34,478 nucleotides of DNA from NCBI GenBank assembly GCA_014804425.1, contig JAAUZV010000001.1, forward strand, positions 127,288 through 161,765, given 5' to 3'. The DNA is from Lachnospiraceae bacterium. Its GTDB lineage: Bacteria; Bacillota; Clostridia; Lachnospirales; Lachnospiraceae. Within the stretch, counting starts at the first letter, position 1. The number at the start of each line of letters is the position of its first letter. A program made the position numbers and the translations under genes. Shown piece after piece: positions 8,889 through 18,055 of the stretch. The notes under the pieces were generated by a model. It did no database searches, was not told the origin of the DNA, and saw only the letters and a list, made by a program, of their open reading frames with translations.

Positions 8889-10439
8889 CTACCTCCCCGC
8901 GATCCACTCATTCGCATCCGCCACACGATAGCAGACCGCCTCGCTGATATGCCGCTCCAGCACATCCCCGCTCCCATCTAAGTCAGCGATGGTGCGCGCA
9001 AGCCGGATGATACGGTGATACGCTCTTGCACTTAAGTTCATCGTCTGAAAAATCTGTTCCAGCATATTCTTTTCTGCCGATCCCAACGGCACATAGCGTT
9101 TCAATTCTCCCGCTCCCAGATCGGTGTTAAAGCGGTACGGCGTTCCCCGGAACCGATGCTCCTGCCGCTCTCTTGCCGCCATGACGCGCTCTCTGATCGC
9201 GGCAGAGCTTTCATTTTTTTGTTCCGTGGAAATTTCTCCGATGGACAGACGCGGCGCTTCCACACAAAGATCGATCCGGTCCAAGATCGGTCCCGAAATC
9301 CGCGAAAGGTAACGCCGAATCTCCCCCGGTGTGCAGCTGCATCGATTATGGTCGGGATAATAGCCGCACGGACATGGGTTGAGCGCAGCCACAAGCATAA
9401 AATCCGCCGGATACGTATAGCTTGCGCAGCTTCTTGCAATGTGTACTTGCTTATCCTCCAGCGGCTGGCGCATAATGTCGATCACTTCCCTGCCGAATTC
9501 AGGAAGTTCATCCAGAAATAAGACACCTCTGTGCGCCAGACTGATAACGCCCGGAAGCGGCACTCTGCCGCCCCCCGCAAGCGCATATTTGGAGATTGTG
9601 TGATGCGGACTTAAAAAAGGACGTTTCGTTATAAGAGATTCACCTGCATGAAGCAGACCGGATACGCTGTAGATTTTTGAGACTTCCAGACTTTCTTCAA
9701 AGGAAAGTGGAGGGAGAACGGATGGTATTCTTTTTGCGATCATCGTCTTGCCCGAACCGGGCGGTCCGATCAGCATGAGATGGTGAAAGCCCGCCGCCGC
9801 GATCTCAACGGCCCTCCGCACGGCAGGCTGTCCGTTGATGTCGGCAAAATCAAGCGCCTGCCCTGTACCGGCAGTCTGTGGTCGGACTTCCTTCTTTTCA
9901 TACAGAATCTGCTTCTCCCGCTCATCGGGCGGTGCGCACAGATAATCCCGGAGCTGCCCTAAGCTTTGCACGCCGACGACCCGCATCCCCTGTACCACGC
10001 ACGCCTCCTGCGCATTTTCTTTCGGCACGACGCAGCAGGCGATCCCGTGATCCCTTGCCGCCAGTACGATCGGCAGCACGCCTCGCACGGCTTTGATCTC
10101 CCCGTTTAAGCCAAGCTCCCCTAAAAACAGGATGCCGCCCGTATGCGTTTCCGGTATCATCTGCAGGGACGTCAGCACCCCCACGGCGATCGGCAGGTCG
10201 AATGCCGTCCCCTCCTTGCGGACATCCGCCGGAGAAAGATTCACGGTAATACGCGCCGGCGGCACGCGGATCCCCGTATTTTTCAGCGCGACGCGCACGC
10301 GCTCCCTTGCCTCTTTCACCTCACTGCCCAGCATTCCCACCATGTCAAAGCCCGGAAGACTCTGCGCGGTATCCACCTCCACGCGGACGAGATAGCTTTC
10401 AATCCCGTTCAGGCCTCCCGATAACGTTGTCGTAAACAT
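8889..10439 (-). CDS. comM: YifB/ComM family Mg-chelatase-like AAA+ ATPase
   Basis: This 516-residue protein has an N-terminal Lon-protease-like ChlI domain (TLSGGLNGIESYLVRVEVD; GFDMVGMLGSEVKEARERVR) and a central AAA+ module with Walker A GPPGSGKTMIAKRIP near residue 223. Walker B is GVLFLDELPEF, and a cysteine-rich insert (NPCPCGYYPDHNRCSC) follows. The C-terminal Mg_chelatase_C region contains LSARAYHRIIRLARTIADL. In Gram-negative bacteria ComM is a helicase promoting branch migration of transforming DNA; whether Firmicute YifB proteins act the same way is less certain. Placement directly before dprA supports a transformation role. The start is supported by AGGAGGG about 7 nt upstream. 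Confidence 0.94.
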   Translation of the reverse strand: MFTTTLSGGLNGIESYLVRVEVDTAQSLPGFDMVGMLGSEVKEARERVRVALKNTGIRVPPARITVNLSPADVRKEGTAFDLPIAVGVLTSLQMIPETHTGGILFLGELGLNGEIKAVRGVLPIVLAARDHGIACCVVPKENAQEACVVQGMRVVGVQSLGQLRDYLCAPPDEREKQILYEKKEVRPQTAGTGQALDFADINGQPAVRRAVEIAAAGFHHLMLIGPPGSGKTMIAKRIPSVLPPLSFEESLEVSKIYSVSGLLHAGESLITKRPFLSPHHTISKYALAGGGRVPLPGVISLAHRGVLFLDELPEFGREVIDIMRQPLEDKQVHIARSCASYTYPADFMLVAALNPCPCGYYPDHNRCSCTPGEIRRYLSRISGPILDRIDLCVEAPRLSIGEISTEQKNESSAAIRERVMAARERQEHRFRGTPYRFNTDLGAGELKRYVPLGSAEKNMLEQIFQTMNLSARAYHRIIRLARTIADLDGSGDVLERHISEAVCYRVADANEWIAGR

Positions 10440-10537
10440 ACTGTATCCCTCCTTTTGTATTTTATTTTTTCGGAAACTGCGAAACGCATGGATTTCTATT
10501 TACACATTCCTTGCGTTTTACAATTTCTGTTTATTTA

Positions 10538-10547
10538 GTTTACATAA
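10538..10547 (+). repeat. GTTTACATAA repeat, copy 2 (intergenic)
   Basis: Exact copy, and the only one clearly outside coding sequence, about 100 nt upstream of the comM start. Confidence 0.9.
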
Positions 10548-10660
10548 CTTGCACAAAAAACGAGTATTAACCTTTTTATCCAATGCTATTAGTTAAAATT
10601 GGGAAATAGCGGCGAACAACGTTTGTCAGAAACAAAACGTCTGCCTTTTTGAAAAAAGAA

Positions 10661-10695
10661 AAAGTAATCCCGGCAGTCCGTAGACAGACTGCCGG
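10661..10695 (-). terminator. Probable terminator of pilT
   Basis: Stem CCGGCAGTC (10670-10678) / GACTGCCGG (10687-10695) with an 8-nt loop. On the minus strand it is followed after a few bases by ATTACTTTTTCTTTTTTC, a U-rich tract. It lies about 80 nt past the pilT stop. Confidence 0.65.
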
Positions 10696-10774
10696 AGTGC
10701 GATGCAAATGAATCCATTCTCATCTTTTCAGACATGTCGCTTTATGCGGCATAACGCCTTATGCGGCACAAGCT

Positions 10775-11836
10775 TTAGAGCAGCTTCATGGACATTCCAT
10801 CAGGATCGGTCGCAAACTGAATTGCCATTTCACGCGTGATGCGACCCTCCATATAATGCTGCTGGATGGCCTCGTCCATCGTGATCATACCCATTTTACG
10901 GTTCGTCTGCATGACGGAAACAAGCTGATGGGATTTCCCTTCACGGATCAGATTACGCACCGCATGATTGGCATGCATAACCTCAAACGCCGCCACGCGG
11001 CTTCTTCCGTCCGCAGTCGGAATCAGCTGCTGTGACACGACCGCCTCGATCACGTTCGAGAGCTGTACACGGATCTGCTGCTGCTGATGGGGCGGAAATA
11101 CGTCGATAACACGATCGACCGTGCTCGCCGCTCCGATCGTATGCAGCGTGGAAAGAACAAGGTGCCCTGTCTCCGCCGCCGTGATGGCAACACTGATCGT
11201 ATCAAAATCACGCATCTCGCCGACAAGAATGACGTCGGGGTCTTCACGGAGCGCAGCACGCAGCGCGTTGGCATAGCTCTGCGTATCCAGACCGATCTCA
11301 CGCTGATTGACCATAGAAAGCTTATGGGAATGCAGGTACTCGATCGGATCCTCCAGCGTGATGATATGAGCATCCCTCGTGTTATTGATCTTATCAATGA
11401 CTGCCGCGAGCGTCGTGGACTTACCGCTTCCGGTCGGTCCCGTCACAAGGACCAGACCTCTTTTCCGCTGTGACAATTCCACAACTGAGGGCGGTACGCC
11501 GAGTTTTTCCGGTGCCGGGATTTCCGTTCCCACCAAGCGGAGCGCAACCGCGACAGAGCCTCTCTGCTTATACGCGTTGACACGGTACCTCCCGATATTG
11601 GGAATGGAAAAGGACATATCGTATTCGCCCCGTTCCTCAAAATGCTGAAGCTGAAAATCACTCATAATATCTTCCACCACTCTATGCGTGTCGGGCGGGA
11701 GCATGCGCTCATAATCCATTGTGATGAGATCGCCGTTGACACGCATCTTAGGCGGCACCCCGACCGTAATATGTACATCGGAAGCTCCCGCCTCCTTCGC
11801 CTTTGCAAGTACTTCCTCCACAGAAATGATTCCCAT
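10775..11836 (-). CDS. pilT: Type IV pilus retraction ATPase PilT
   Basis: This 353-residue motor depolymerises pili, driving twitching and, in transformable bacteria, DNA pull-in. It has an N-terminal PAS-like region (LAKAKEAGASDVHITVGVPPKMRVNG), Walker A GPTGSGKS at 133-140, an Asp box (IITLEDPIE), Walker B (VILVGEMRD), a His box (GHLVLSTLHT) and the PilT signature AVRNLIREGK. It lacks the tetracysteine zinc element of PilB. It starts 23 nt after the HD-domain gene, so it is cotranscribed with sigK and that gene rather than with pilB and pilC. Confidence 0.95.
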   Translation of the reverse strand: MGIISVEEVLAKAKEAGASDVHITVGVPPKMRVNGDLITMDYERMLPPDTHRVVEDIMSDFQLQHFEERGEYDMSFSIPNIGRYRVNAYKQRGSVAVALRLVGTEIPAPEKLGVPPSVVELSQRKRGLVLVTGPTGSGKSTTLAAVIDKINNTRDAHIITLEDPIEYLHSHKLSMVNQREIGLDTQSYANALRAALREDPDVILVGEMRDFDTISVAITAAETGHLVLSTLHTIGAASTVDRVIDVFPPHQQQQIRVQLSNVIEAVVSQQLIPTADGRSRVAAFEVMHANHAVRNLIREGKSHQLVSVMQTNRKMGMITMDEAIQQHYMEGRITREMAIQFATDPDGMSMKLL

Positions 11837-11859
11837 TACCGTTTTCTCCTTGTTTTTTC

Positions 11860-13008
11860 TTAAAAATCCCGTCCCGGAACGTATTCATCTTCCGCGGAAA
11901 CCTCCACATATTCCGGCTCCTCAAACGAAAATCCGCTGCGCTTGAGCGCCTCGGTATCGATCACATAACGGTTGTCCATCGTCTTCATGATGTCCTTGAT
12001 CTCCATATCACCGTATGCCATCTCATTACCGAGATCGACGATCATATTCGTATCAAAGGTCAGGATCATCGGGCGCAGAATATTCTCGTTATTCTGTACG
12101 AGAACCAGTCCCTTTTCTCCCGTATTCAGCTCCACACAGCTTCCGGCGCCGAGAATATTGATGGACTTGATCATCGCATCTACGACGCCCGGATCGAACA
12201 CGTCGGGATTCTCCAACAGCAGACGCAGCGCCCGAACCTCTGACGCAGGCTCGCCTTCAAACTGCATCGCCGTCATTTCATCATACATGTTCGCAACCAA
12301 AAGCACCTTTGCCCCAGGCACCAATTTAATGTCGGCATTGTAAATTCCCTTTTCAAAATTACTCTGCATTTTCTGCGCCTGCACACAGATCCGCTTTACG
12401 CCCGGATTGGAGGAAAATGCTTTATCCACCAGTTCAAATCCCTGCAATTCAAAACTCTCAACGGCCTCCGCATCCGCCAAACGCTCCGGTGCGCTCTTTC
12501 CCAGCATGAGCTTTCCGATGTCATGAACGATCGCCGCAATGATCGTGTCAAGCTGTTCATCCAGCTTCATGTTCATCACATGCGTGATCATTGCGCACAG
12601 AATCGCAACATTAAGGGCGTGCTTGCACACATAATCCTCTTTGCTGCGCAGATTCTGTACGAAATTGATCTTTTTATCCAAATGTCCGTAAGTACGGATC
12701 ACATTTGCAGTGATCACCTGTGTTTTGGCCGCACGCTGTGTCTGAATGATCTTGCTAAGCTCATCCTCGATTGCATAGACATTCATTGTCTGGAAACGCT
12801 CAAACTCAATATCGTCCTTTGTCATCGGCGGTACGGGCTCAGCAGGCTCAAGAATAAAAATGCCGATCAGTCCGAAATTTCTCACAGAATTAATACTCTG
12901 CGAAGTCAGCTTGGAATTTCTCTCATATAGCAATACGCCTTCTTTACTGTAAATCGGCCGTGCAAGTCTCATCCCTGCCTTTAATTCCGCCGTTTTAACA
13001 AATAACAT
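11860..13008 (-). CDS. Degenerate HD-GYP-like domain protein
   Basis: This 382-residue protein has an N-terminal region typical of HD-GYP proteins (LKAGMRLARPIYSKEGVLLYE) followed by an HD domain. The metal-binding HD motif is intact (HALNVAILCAM near residue 130, VHDIGK near 165). The distal HHExxDGxGYP block of c-di-GMP phosphodiesterases is missing: at that place the sequence runs AQKMQSNFEKGIYN. The usual VADxYDALT motif reads VANMYDEMT. Catalysis on c-di-GMP is therefore doubtful, and a binding or scaffolding role is possible. The start codon lies inside the end of sigK (14-nt overlap), implying translational coupling, and pilT follows by 23 nt. Confidence 0.85.
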   Translation of the reverse strand: MLFVKTAELKAGMRLARPIYSKEGVLLYERNSKLTSQSINSVRNFGLIGIFILEPAEPVPPMTKDDIEFERFQTMNVYAIEDELSKIIQTQRAAKTQVITANVIRTYGHLDKKINFVQNLRSKEDYVCKHALNVAILCAMITHVMNMKLDEQLDTIIAAIVHDIGKLMLGKSAPERLADAEAVESFELQGFELVDKAFSSNPGVKRICVQAQKMQSNFEKGIYNADIKLVPGAKVLLVANMYDEMTAMQFEGEPASEVRALRLLLENPDVFDPGVVDAMIKSINILGAGSCVELNTGEKGLVLVQNNENILRPMILTFDTNMIVDLGNEMAYGDMEIKDIMKTMDNRYVIDTEALKRSGFSFEEPEYVEVSAEDEYVPGRDF

Positions 13009-13693
13009 TCCCGCTTTCCCCCTTTATGTCCGCTTTTGTCCGTCTATGCTGCCTCTGTTCGCTCTCCAGATAACACGTCAGCATCTTGTGTAATGCCTTT
13101 TTTTCGATCCGCGAGACATAGCTTCTCGAAATGGACAGCTTTTCTCCGATCTCACGCTGTGTCATCTCATGTCCGTCCAAAAGACCGTAACGCATAAAAA
13201 TAATCTGCTGTTCCCTTTTGGTCAGGCATTCCCTTACATACCGCGGCAGCACTTTCAGCCGCTCCTCCAATTCCATCCGCTCGACAACATCCGTCTGCTC
13301 GTGTTCGATAATATCGAGCAGGCTGATCTCATTGCCCTCCTTATCTGTACCGATGGGCTCGTATATGGAAACCTCTCTGGAAATCTTTTTTCGGGAGCGA
13401 AACATCATCAAAAGTTCATTGTCAATGCAGCGCACCGCATAGGTTGCAAGCCTGCTGCCCTTCTCATGATTAAAACTGTCCACCGCCTTGATCAGCCCGA
13501 TCGCGCCCGTGGAAATCAAATCGTCCAACTCCTGCGACGGACTTTGGTACTTCTTGGCAACATGGGCGACAAGCCGAAGATTACGCTCGATCAAGATTCG
13601 TCTCGCTTCTAAAGCCTCCTCGCCGCCTTCCCGCATCTGCCTAAGGTATCGGGTTTCCTCCTGCGCGGATAACGGTTTTTGAAACGTTTTCAA
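12995..13693 (-). CDS. sigK: RNA polymerase sigma factor, sporulation SigK type
   Basis: This 232-residue sigma-70 family factor contains region 2 (RRILIERNLRLVAHVAKKY, LDDLISTGAIGLIKAVDSF, LATYAVRCIDNELLMMFRS) and region 4 (TQREIGEKLSISRSYVSRIEKKALHKM). The linker PIGTDKEGNEISLLDIIEHE is characteristic of SigE/SigK, and FQKPLSAQEETRYL at the N-terminus resembles mature SigK. SigK directs late mother-cell transcription. The start is TTG at 13693; an in-frame stop six codons upstream rules out an N-terminal pro-sequence, as in C. difficile, and no skin-like insertion interrupts the gene. SigE is the main alternative, but the N-terminus favours SigK. Confidence 0.86.
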   Translation of the reverse strand: MKTFQKPLSAQEETRYLRQMREGGEEALEARRILIERNLRLVAHVAKKYQSPSQELDDLISTGAIGLIKAVDSFNHEKGSRLATYAVRCIDNELLMMFRSRKKISREVSIYEPIGTDKEGNEISLLDIIEHEQTDVVERMELEERLKVLPRYVRECLTKREQQIIFMRYGLLDGHEMTQREIGEKLSISRSYVSRIEKKALHKMLTCYLESEQRQHRRTKADIKGESGNVIC

Positions 13694-13785
13694 AAGAAGC
13701 CCCCAAAGTCAATTTGATATATTCTATGTGACCTTGGGATTGAAAGTGCCTTTCCACCCTACGCAAAAAATTGCAATCCACTTTT

Positions 13786-13814
13786 ATTATACAAATCATG
13801 TCCAAAAAGTGCAA
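13786..13814 (-). promoter_or_regulatory. Predicted promoter of the sigK-HD-pilT operon
   Basis: Minus strand: perfect -10 TATAAT (13786-13791) and a weak -35 TTGCAC (13809-13814) with a 17-nt spacer, about 90 nt before the sigK start. The -35 overlaps the hairpin that ends hemW. A sigma-A-like form would be unexpected if sigK were transcribed only in the mother cell. Confidence 0.5.
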
Positions 13815-13832
13815 GAAAAAAAGCACCTTTTT
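13804..13832 (-). terminator. Possible terminator of hemW
   Basis: A weak hairpin on the minus strand: AAAGGTGC and GCACTTTT, with a T-rich loop, followed by Ts. It begins about 10 nt after the hemW stop. Confidence 0.45.
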
Positions 13833-13841
13833 CGTAATTTT

Positions 13842-15191
13842 TCACAATAAAAAGTCAGCCATCACATAATTGCTGACATCCAATCCGTACTCTGTGAGAA
13901 AAAAGAAGCCGTCCTTCTGTTTCAGAAGTCCGTTCTTCTGATGTTTCTCTAATACGCTGCCGTATACCTCGTACAGGGAACAACCAAACTGCTCGTAAAA
14001 CGCCTGTTCCGATACGCCCTTTGTCAGCCTGAGTCCCAAAAACATCGTCTCCGCCATGCGGTCCTTTACGGAAAGTACTTCCCACTCCGCATATGCGGAC
14101 GATATGTCCCCGCCGCGCTCATGCGCCGATTCTGCGCTACAGCCATCTCTCCGCTCATCCGTATTTTCTGCGCCGCCGCTTTTTCTCTGCTCATACCCCG
14201 CTCTTACTCTGGCAACGCGTGTTTCCCGCATTCTAATATGCCGCTCATACTCCGCCATGTCATCCGCATTCCGAAAGCGGATATCCCTCATCAGGGAAGC
14301 CGCGCCGAGCCCGAAGCCTAAATACTCCCCGCGCGTCCAATAGGTGAGATTATGCCTGCACGCATAGCCGTCCTTCGCGTAATTGGAGATTTCATAGCGC
14401 TCATAGCCATGCTCCTTTAGCACTTCCTTCGTCAGTGCATACAGCTTTCTGTCCGTCTCCTCGTCCACCGTGCCGTTCGGATACATCGCATGGAAAGGCG
14501 TCCCCTCCTCCACGATCAGGCTGTAAGCGGAAAGATGCTCCGGTCCAAGCGCCGCCGCTTTCTCGAGCGTGTCGCGGAAGCTCTCCTGCGTTTGTCCCGG
14601 AATGCCGCTCATCAGGTCAAGACTGCGATTTCGAAATTGTAATTGTTCCGTCCACTCCCACAGCCGGTACACCTCCGCTGCGCGGTGAATCCGCCCGAGC
14701 AAAACAAGCTCGTCATCCTGCAGGGACTGTACGCCGATGCTGATCCGGTTTATCCCGATGCGCTTTAAGTCCGCAAGCTTCTCCCTTGTCACGGTTCCCG
14801 GGTTCATTTCCATCGTGATCTCCGCGTCCGCACGAACGGGAATGACCGCTTCAAGTTTACATAAAATCGATTCTATTTGACTTGCGGCAAGCAGGGACGG
14901 CGTTCCGCCGCCCAGAAAGACCGTTGCCGCCTCATAATCCTGCAATTGTCCGCTGTCCGCAGACGCTTGGATCTCGCGAAGCAGCAAGTTTACATAATCC
15001 TCAATCCTGTCCGCAGACGCAGGCGCGGATAAAAAATCACAATACAGACATTTTCGCGCGCAGAACGGAATATGAAGATAAATGGCAAGCGGCTTTTTGC
15101 CGTGACTGCGTTCGTCCTCCTCCCGCTCCGTCACGTGTTTCCCTTCGCTCCTGCGCTTTCCCTCCATCATATCTTCCATCTCAATCATCAT
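13842..15191 (-). CDS. hemW: Radical SAM heme chaperone HemW
   Basis: This 449-residue HemN-like protein has the radical SAM cysteine motif CARKCLYC near residue 45, [21 protein letters not shown] and a C-terminal HemW/HemN winged region. The cluster is CxxxCxxC without the extra cysteine of true HemN, so it fits heme chaperone HemW rather than coproporphyrinogen dehydrogenase. Two oddities stand out. The N-terminus carries about 30 extra charged residues, so the start is uncertain (several ATGs near 15191). A hydrophilic insertion rich in R, E, G and S (about 14060-14225) lies between the radical-SAM core and the C-terminal domain. It overlaps the end of lepA by 11 nt. Confidence 0.92.
   Translation of the reverse strand: MMIEMEDMMEGKRRSEGKHVTEREEDERSHGKKPLAIYLHIPFCARKCLYCDFLSAPASADRIEDYVNLLLREIQASADSGQLQDYEAATVFLGGGTPSLLAASQIESILCKLEAVIPVRADAEITMEMNPGTVTREKLADLKRIGINRISIGVQSLQDDELVLLGRIHRAAEVYRLWEWTEQLQFRNRSLDLMSGIPGQTQESFRDTLEKAAALGPEHLSAYSLIVEEGTPFHAMYPNGTVDEETDRKLYALTKEVLKEHGYERYEISNYAKDGYACRHNLTYWTRGEYLGFGLGAASLMRDIRFRNADDMAEYERHIRMRETRVARVRAGYEQRKSGGAENTDERRDGCSAESAHERGGDISSAYAEWEVLSVKDRMAETMFLGLRLTKGVSEQAFYEQFGCSLYEVYGSVLEKHQKNGLLKQKDGFFFLTEYGLDVSNYVMADFLL
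14855..14864 (+). repeat. GTTTACATAA repeat, copy 3
   Basis: Exact copy inside hemW, read on the coding strand as L-C-K (TTA TGT AAA). Confidence 0.9.
14988..14997 (+). repeat. GTTTACATAA repeat, copy 4
   Basis: Exact copy inside hemW, 133 nt from copy 3, read on the coding strand as Y-V-N. Confidence 0.9.
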
Positions 15192-16995
15192 CCAGCTTCA
15201 AAACCGACATAAACGCTTTCTGCGGGATCTCGACGCTTCCGATCTGGCGCATCCGCTTTTTGCCTTCCTTCTGCTTTTCCAACAGCTTCTTTTTTCGCGT
15301 AATATCACCGCCGTAACACTTGGCAAGCACGTCCTTTCGCATCGCCTTGACCGTCTCGCGCGCGATGACCTTGCCGCCGACCGCCGCCTGAATCGGAATC
15401 TCAAACAGATGGCGAGGGATCTCTTCTTTTAACTTCTCACACATTCGCCGACCGCGCTCGTAGGCGCTGTCCGCATGCACGATAAAGGAAAGCGCATCGA
15501 CCTCCTCACGGTTGATGAGAATGTCCAGCTTGACCAGCGAAGAACGCTCGTAGCCCTTGATCTCATAATCAAAGGAGGCGTAGCCTCTCGACCGCGATTT
15601 TAGGGCGTCAAAAAAATCATAGATGATCTCGTTTAAGGGAAGATCGTATTTTAAGAGCGCACGCGTCGTCTCAATGTATTCCGTACTCACATATCTGCCG
15701 CGCCGCTCCTGACAGAGCTGCATGATCGAGCCGATAAATTCCGTCGTCACCATGATCTCCGCGCTCACGATTGGTTCTTCCATATAATCAATTTCCGACG
15801 GGTCGGGCAGATTGGACGGATTCGTCAGCTCCACCATATCACCGTTTGTCTTATATACTCGATAGACAACGCCCGGCGCTGTCGTTACCAGATCCAGATT
15901 GTATTCGCGCTCTAAGCGCTCCTGGATGATCTCCAAATGCAAAAGTCCCAAAAAGCCGCATCGGAAGCCGAATCCGAGCGCGGCGGACGTCTCCGGCTCA
16001 TATTGCAGGGACGCATCGTTTAACTGCAGTTTTTCCAGAGCGTCCCGTAAATCCGGATATTTCGCGCCATCCGCGGGATACAGACCGCAGTAGACCATGG
16101 ACTGTACTTTTTTATAGCCCGGAAGCGGCTCCGCGCAGGGAGAATCCGCATCCGTCACGGTATCGCCGACCTGCGTCTCCTTCAGATTCTTGATCGACGC
16201 CGTGATATAGCCGACCATGCCCGCCGAAAGCTCGTCACAGGCAATGAATTGTCCCGCGCCGAAATAACCGACCTCGACCACATCCTGCTCTGCTCCCGTC
16301 GCCATCATCCTGATTCTCGTTCCCTTTTTAACCGTCCCCTCTTTGATCCTGCAAAAAATAATGACGCCCTTATAGGAATCGTAAACGGAGTCAAAAATCA
16401 ACGCTTTTAAGGGGTTGTCCGCACTGCCCGAAGGAGCAGGCAGCTTCTGTACGACCGCCTCTAACACCTCGTCGATACCGATGCCGTTTTTCGCGGAAAT
16501 GAGCGGCGCATCCTGCGCCTCGATGCCGATCACATCCTCGATCTCATCGATGACACGCTGCGGCTCCGCGCTCGGTAAGTCGATCTTGTTGATCACGGGT
16601 ATGACCTCTAAGTCATGATCAAGCGCTAGGTAAACGTTGGCAAGCGTCTGCGCCTCAATGCCCTGCGCCGCATCCACGACTAAGATCGCGCCGTCACAGG
16701 CTGCAAGACTTCTGCTGACCTCATAGTTAAAATCCACGTGTCCCGGCGTATCGATCAGATTCAGGATATACTCCTCCCCGTCTTTCGCTTTATAAACGGT
16801 TCTGACCGCCTGCGCTTTGATGGTGATGCCTCTCTCACGCTCTAAGTCCATATTGTCAAGCACCTGCGCCTGCATCTCCCGCTCGGTCAAAAGCCCCGTC
16901 CGTTCGATGATCCGGTCCGCCAGTGTGCTCTTTCCGTGGTCGATATGCGCTACGATGCAGAAATTACGTATTTTACTTTGATCGATCTGTGCCAT
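15181..16995 (-). CDS. lepA: Elongation factor 4 (LepA)
   Basis: This 604-residue translational GTPase back-translocates or remodels stalled ribosomes. G-motifs are [10 protein letters not shown] (G1), RGITIKAQ (G2), DTPGHVDF (G3) and NKIDLPSA (G4). Domains II, III and V follow, plus the LepA-specific C-terminal domain ending with [20 protein letters not shown]. Length matches the family. The start is supported by AAGGAGT about 6 nt upstream. It overlaps hemW, a widespread lepA-hemW pairing in Firmicutes. Confidence 0.98.
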   Translation of the reverse strand: MAQIDQSKIRNFCIVAHIDHGKSTLADRIIERTGLLTEREMQAQVLDNMDLERERGITIKAQAVRTVYKAKDGEEYILNLIDTPGHVDFNYEVSRSLAACDGAILVVDAAQGIEAQTLANVYLALDHDLEVIPVINKIDLPSAEPQRVIDEIEDVIGIEAQDAPLISAKNGIGIDEVLEAVVQKLPAPSGSADNPLKALIFDSVYDSYKGVIIFCRIKEGTVKKGTRIRMMATGAEQDVVEVGYFGAGQFIACDELSAGMVGYITASIKNLKETQVGDTVTDADSPCAEPLPGYKKVQSMVYCGLYPADGAKYPDLRDALEKLQLNDASLQYEPETSAALGFGFRCGFLGLLHLEIIQERLEREYNLDLVTTAPGVVYRVYKTNGDMVELTNPSNLPDPSEIDYMEEPIVSAEIMVTTEFIGSIMQLCQERRGRYVSTEYIETTRALLKYDLPLNEIIYDFFDALKSRSRGYASFDYEIKGYERSSLVKLDILINREEVDALSFIVHADSAYERGRRMCEKLKEEIPRHLFEIPIQAAVGGKVIARETVKAMRKDVLAKCYGGDITRKKKLLEKQKEGKKRMRQIGSVEIPQKAFMSVLKLDDD

Positions 16996-17125
16996 AACGG
17001 TACTCCTTTTCTATATGCCACAAGGCAGTTAATTGCGAACTGCTGATATTACGCATCTGAAATGCATCAAATACAGGTAGCAACAGCGTTTCACAATTAT
17101 TCAAGTTCATTCAGATTCATTATGG

Positions 17126-17154
17126 ATTATAGCAAATTATGTTTTTCATGTCCA
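17126..17154 (-). promoter_or_regulatory. Predicted sigma-A promoter of lepA-hemW
   Basis: Minus strand: -35 TGGACA (17149-17154), a 17-nt spacer and perfect -10 TATAAT (17126-17131). The untranslated leader is about 120 nt. Confidence 0.75.
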
Positions 17155-17217
17155 TGTACAATCCTCAAGAAGAATCAAAAAACGTGGCATGACCATCAAA
17201 GCATTTATTTCTGAGCG

Positions 17218-17244
17218 AAAAAAGGACCGTTATAAACAGTCCTT
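17218..17244 (-). terminator. Terminator of the AT-rich three-gene island
   Basis: AAGGAC (17239-17244 on the complement) pairs with GTCCTT (17222-17227 on the complement) across an 11-nt loop. Six Ts follow on the minus strand. It sits about 60 nt after the stop at 17305. Confidence 0.75.
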
Positions 17245-17304
17245 CCTCACTTTATCCTTTACCGGAAATTCTCATCCGATACCTTTTATAACGCCTTAAT
17301 TTTT

Positions 17305-17817
17305 TCAAAGCATTTTAAATGCTGCATCTTTCTTTTTCAGGTACTCATAGTAATAAGGCTCCAGCATCAATATCATTGATTCTTTTGTAATATCTCTAAA
17401 CCGAAATGAATACAGTAACTCCCTAATATGTAATTTATTTATTCCATCTTCTTCGGAAAAATCCTCGTTATACTTTTTCAAAAGCGAAATATATAAGTGT
17501 AGCGCAAATTTTTCATTAATTCTTTCTGAACTCGTATTACCTGCATCAATCCAAAAAGGTCTCAATTTTAAGAACCAGTAACAATATAGTGCTGTTTCTT
17601 TGTACTCAGAAGTAATCATCTCATTATGAAACACTTTAAAGTAATGTTTTCTTTTATGAACCCTAACAATTATGTCCCGCAAAGCATTAATGTTGGTTTT
17701 AACTGAATCATAAGGATATAAATCACTACCATCGCAAAAATCATGTAGCAGCTTATCTAAATCGCTTATTTCTTCCATAAACTCTTGCTCGGTCATCCAT
17801 TTGTATTTTTCTGACAT
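17305..17817 (-). CDS. Hypothetical protein of the RelA/SpoT-domain island
   Basis: I do not recognise this 170-residue protein. It appears mostly helical and soluble, with no signal peptide or membrane segment. It is rich in aromatic residues (KHYFKVFHNEM, ALYCYWFLKLRPFW, LEPYYYEYLKKK) and charged residues. It is the last gene of an AT-rich operon headed by a RelA/SpoT-domain protein. A GGAGG lies about 12 nt before the ATG at 17817, rather far. Base composition matches its two upstream partners and differs from the GC-richer flanks, which suggests they moved together. Confidence 0.7.
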   Translation of the reverse strand: MSEKYKWMTEQEFMEEISDLDKLLHDFCDGSDLYPYDSVKTNINALRDIIVRVHKRKHYFKVFHNEMITSEYKETALYCYWFLKLRPFWIDAGNTSSERINEKFALHLYISLLKKYNEDFSEEDGINKLHIRELLYSFRFRDITKESMILMLEPYYYEYLKKKDAAFKML

Positions 17818-17841
17818 ATCAAAATCATGCCTCCAAGCTAG

Positions 17842-18039
17842 TTATTCATCTAAATCATTGTAAATCATATGCAAAAAATCTTTGTTTTCTTTTAACAGCC
17901 TATCGCTAGACTCAACTAACTGCGACAAAGTTGAAGTATCACCAATTTTGCTATTTGTATCTACTTGATCTTTACTGTTGCGAAAAGCCTCTCGAATCTG
18001 CTCTTCGTCATACCCGAAATATTGCTTTCTCTTATCCAT
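17842..18039 (-). CDS. Small hypothetical protein between the RelA/SpoT-domain gene and the 170-aa gene
   Basis: About 65 residues, beginning MDKRKQYFGYDEEQIREAF and ending in the acidic HMIYNDLDE. The N-terminal half is charged; the C-terminal half looks helical (LSQLVESSDRLLKENKDFL). I chose the ATG at 18039 because GGAGGGGAGA precedes it at the right distance; a start eight codons upstream overlaps the preceding gene. Its size and position would fit an antitoxin-like partner, but that is inference only. Confidence 0.65.
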   Translation of the reverse strand: MDKRKQYFGYDEEQIREAFRNSKDQVDTNSKIGDTSTLSQLVESSDRLLKENKDFLHMIYNDLDE

Positions 18040-18055
18040 CGTTCTCCCCTCCGCT

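Larger units (their letters stand above)
10440..10774. other. Gene-free spacer between pilT and comM
   Basis: This 335-nt stretch holds the pilT terminator hairpin, a T-rich segment and one exact GTTTACATAA copy, and must contain the comM promoter. I found no convincing promoter pair; one weak option is TTGTGC with a 17-nt spacer to TAAACA, overlapping the repeat copy on the minus strand. There is no credible ORF. Confidence 0.6.
16996..17304. other. Gene-free spacer upstream of lepA
   Basis: This 309-nt, increasingly AT-rich spacer holds the lepA promoter and the terminator of the upstream three-gene island. I see no gene in it. Confidence 0.6.

Noticed and set aside
13676..13695. cre-like palindrome over the sigK start codon
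   Set aside because: It fits the CcpA consensus at 14 of 15 positions, but it is AT-rich and partly coding, and no catabolite link is visible; one such match in 34 kb is weak.
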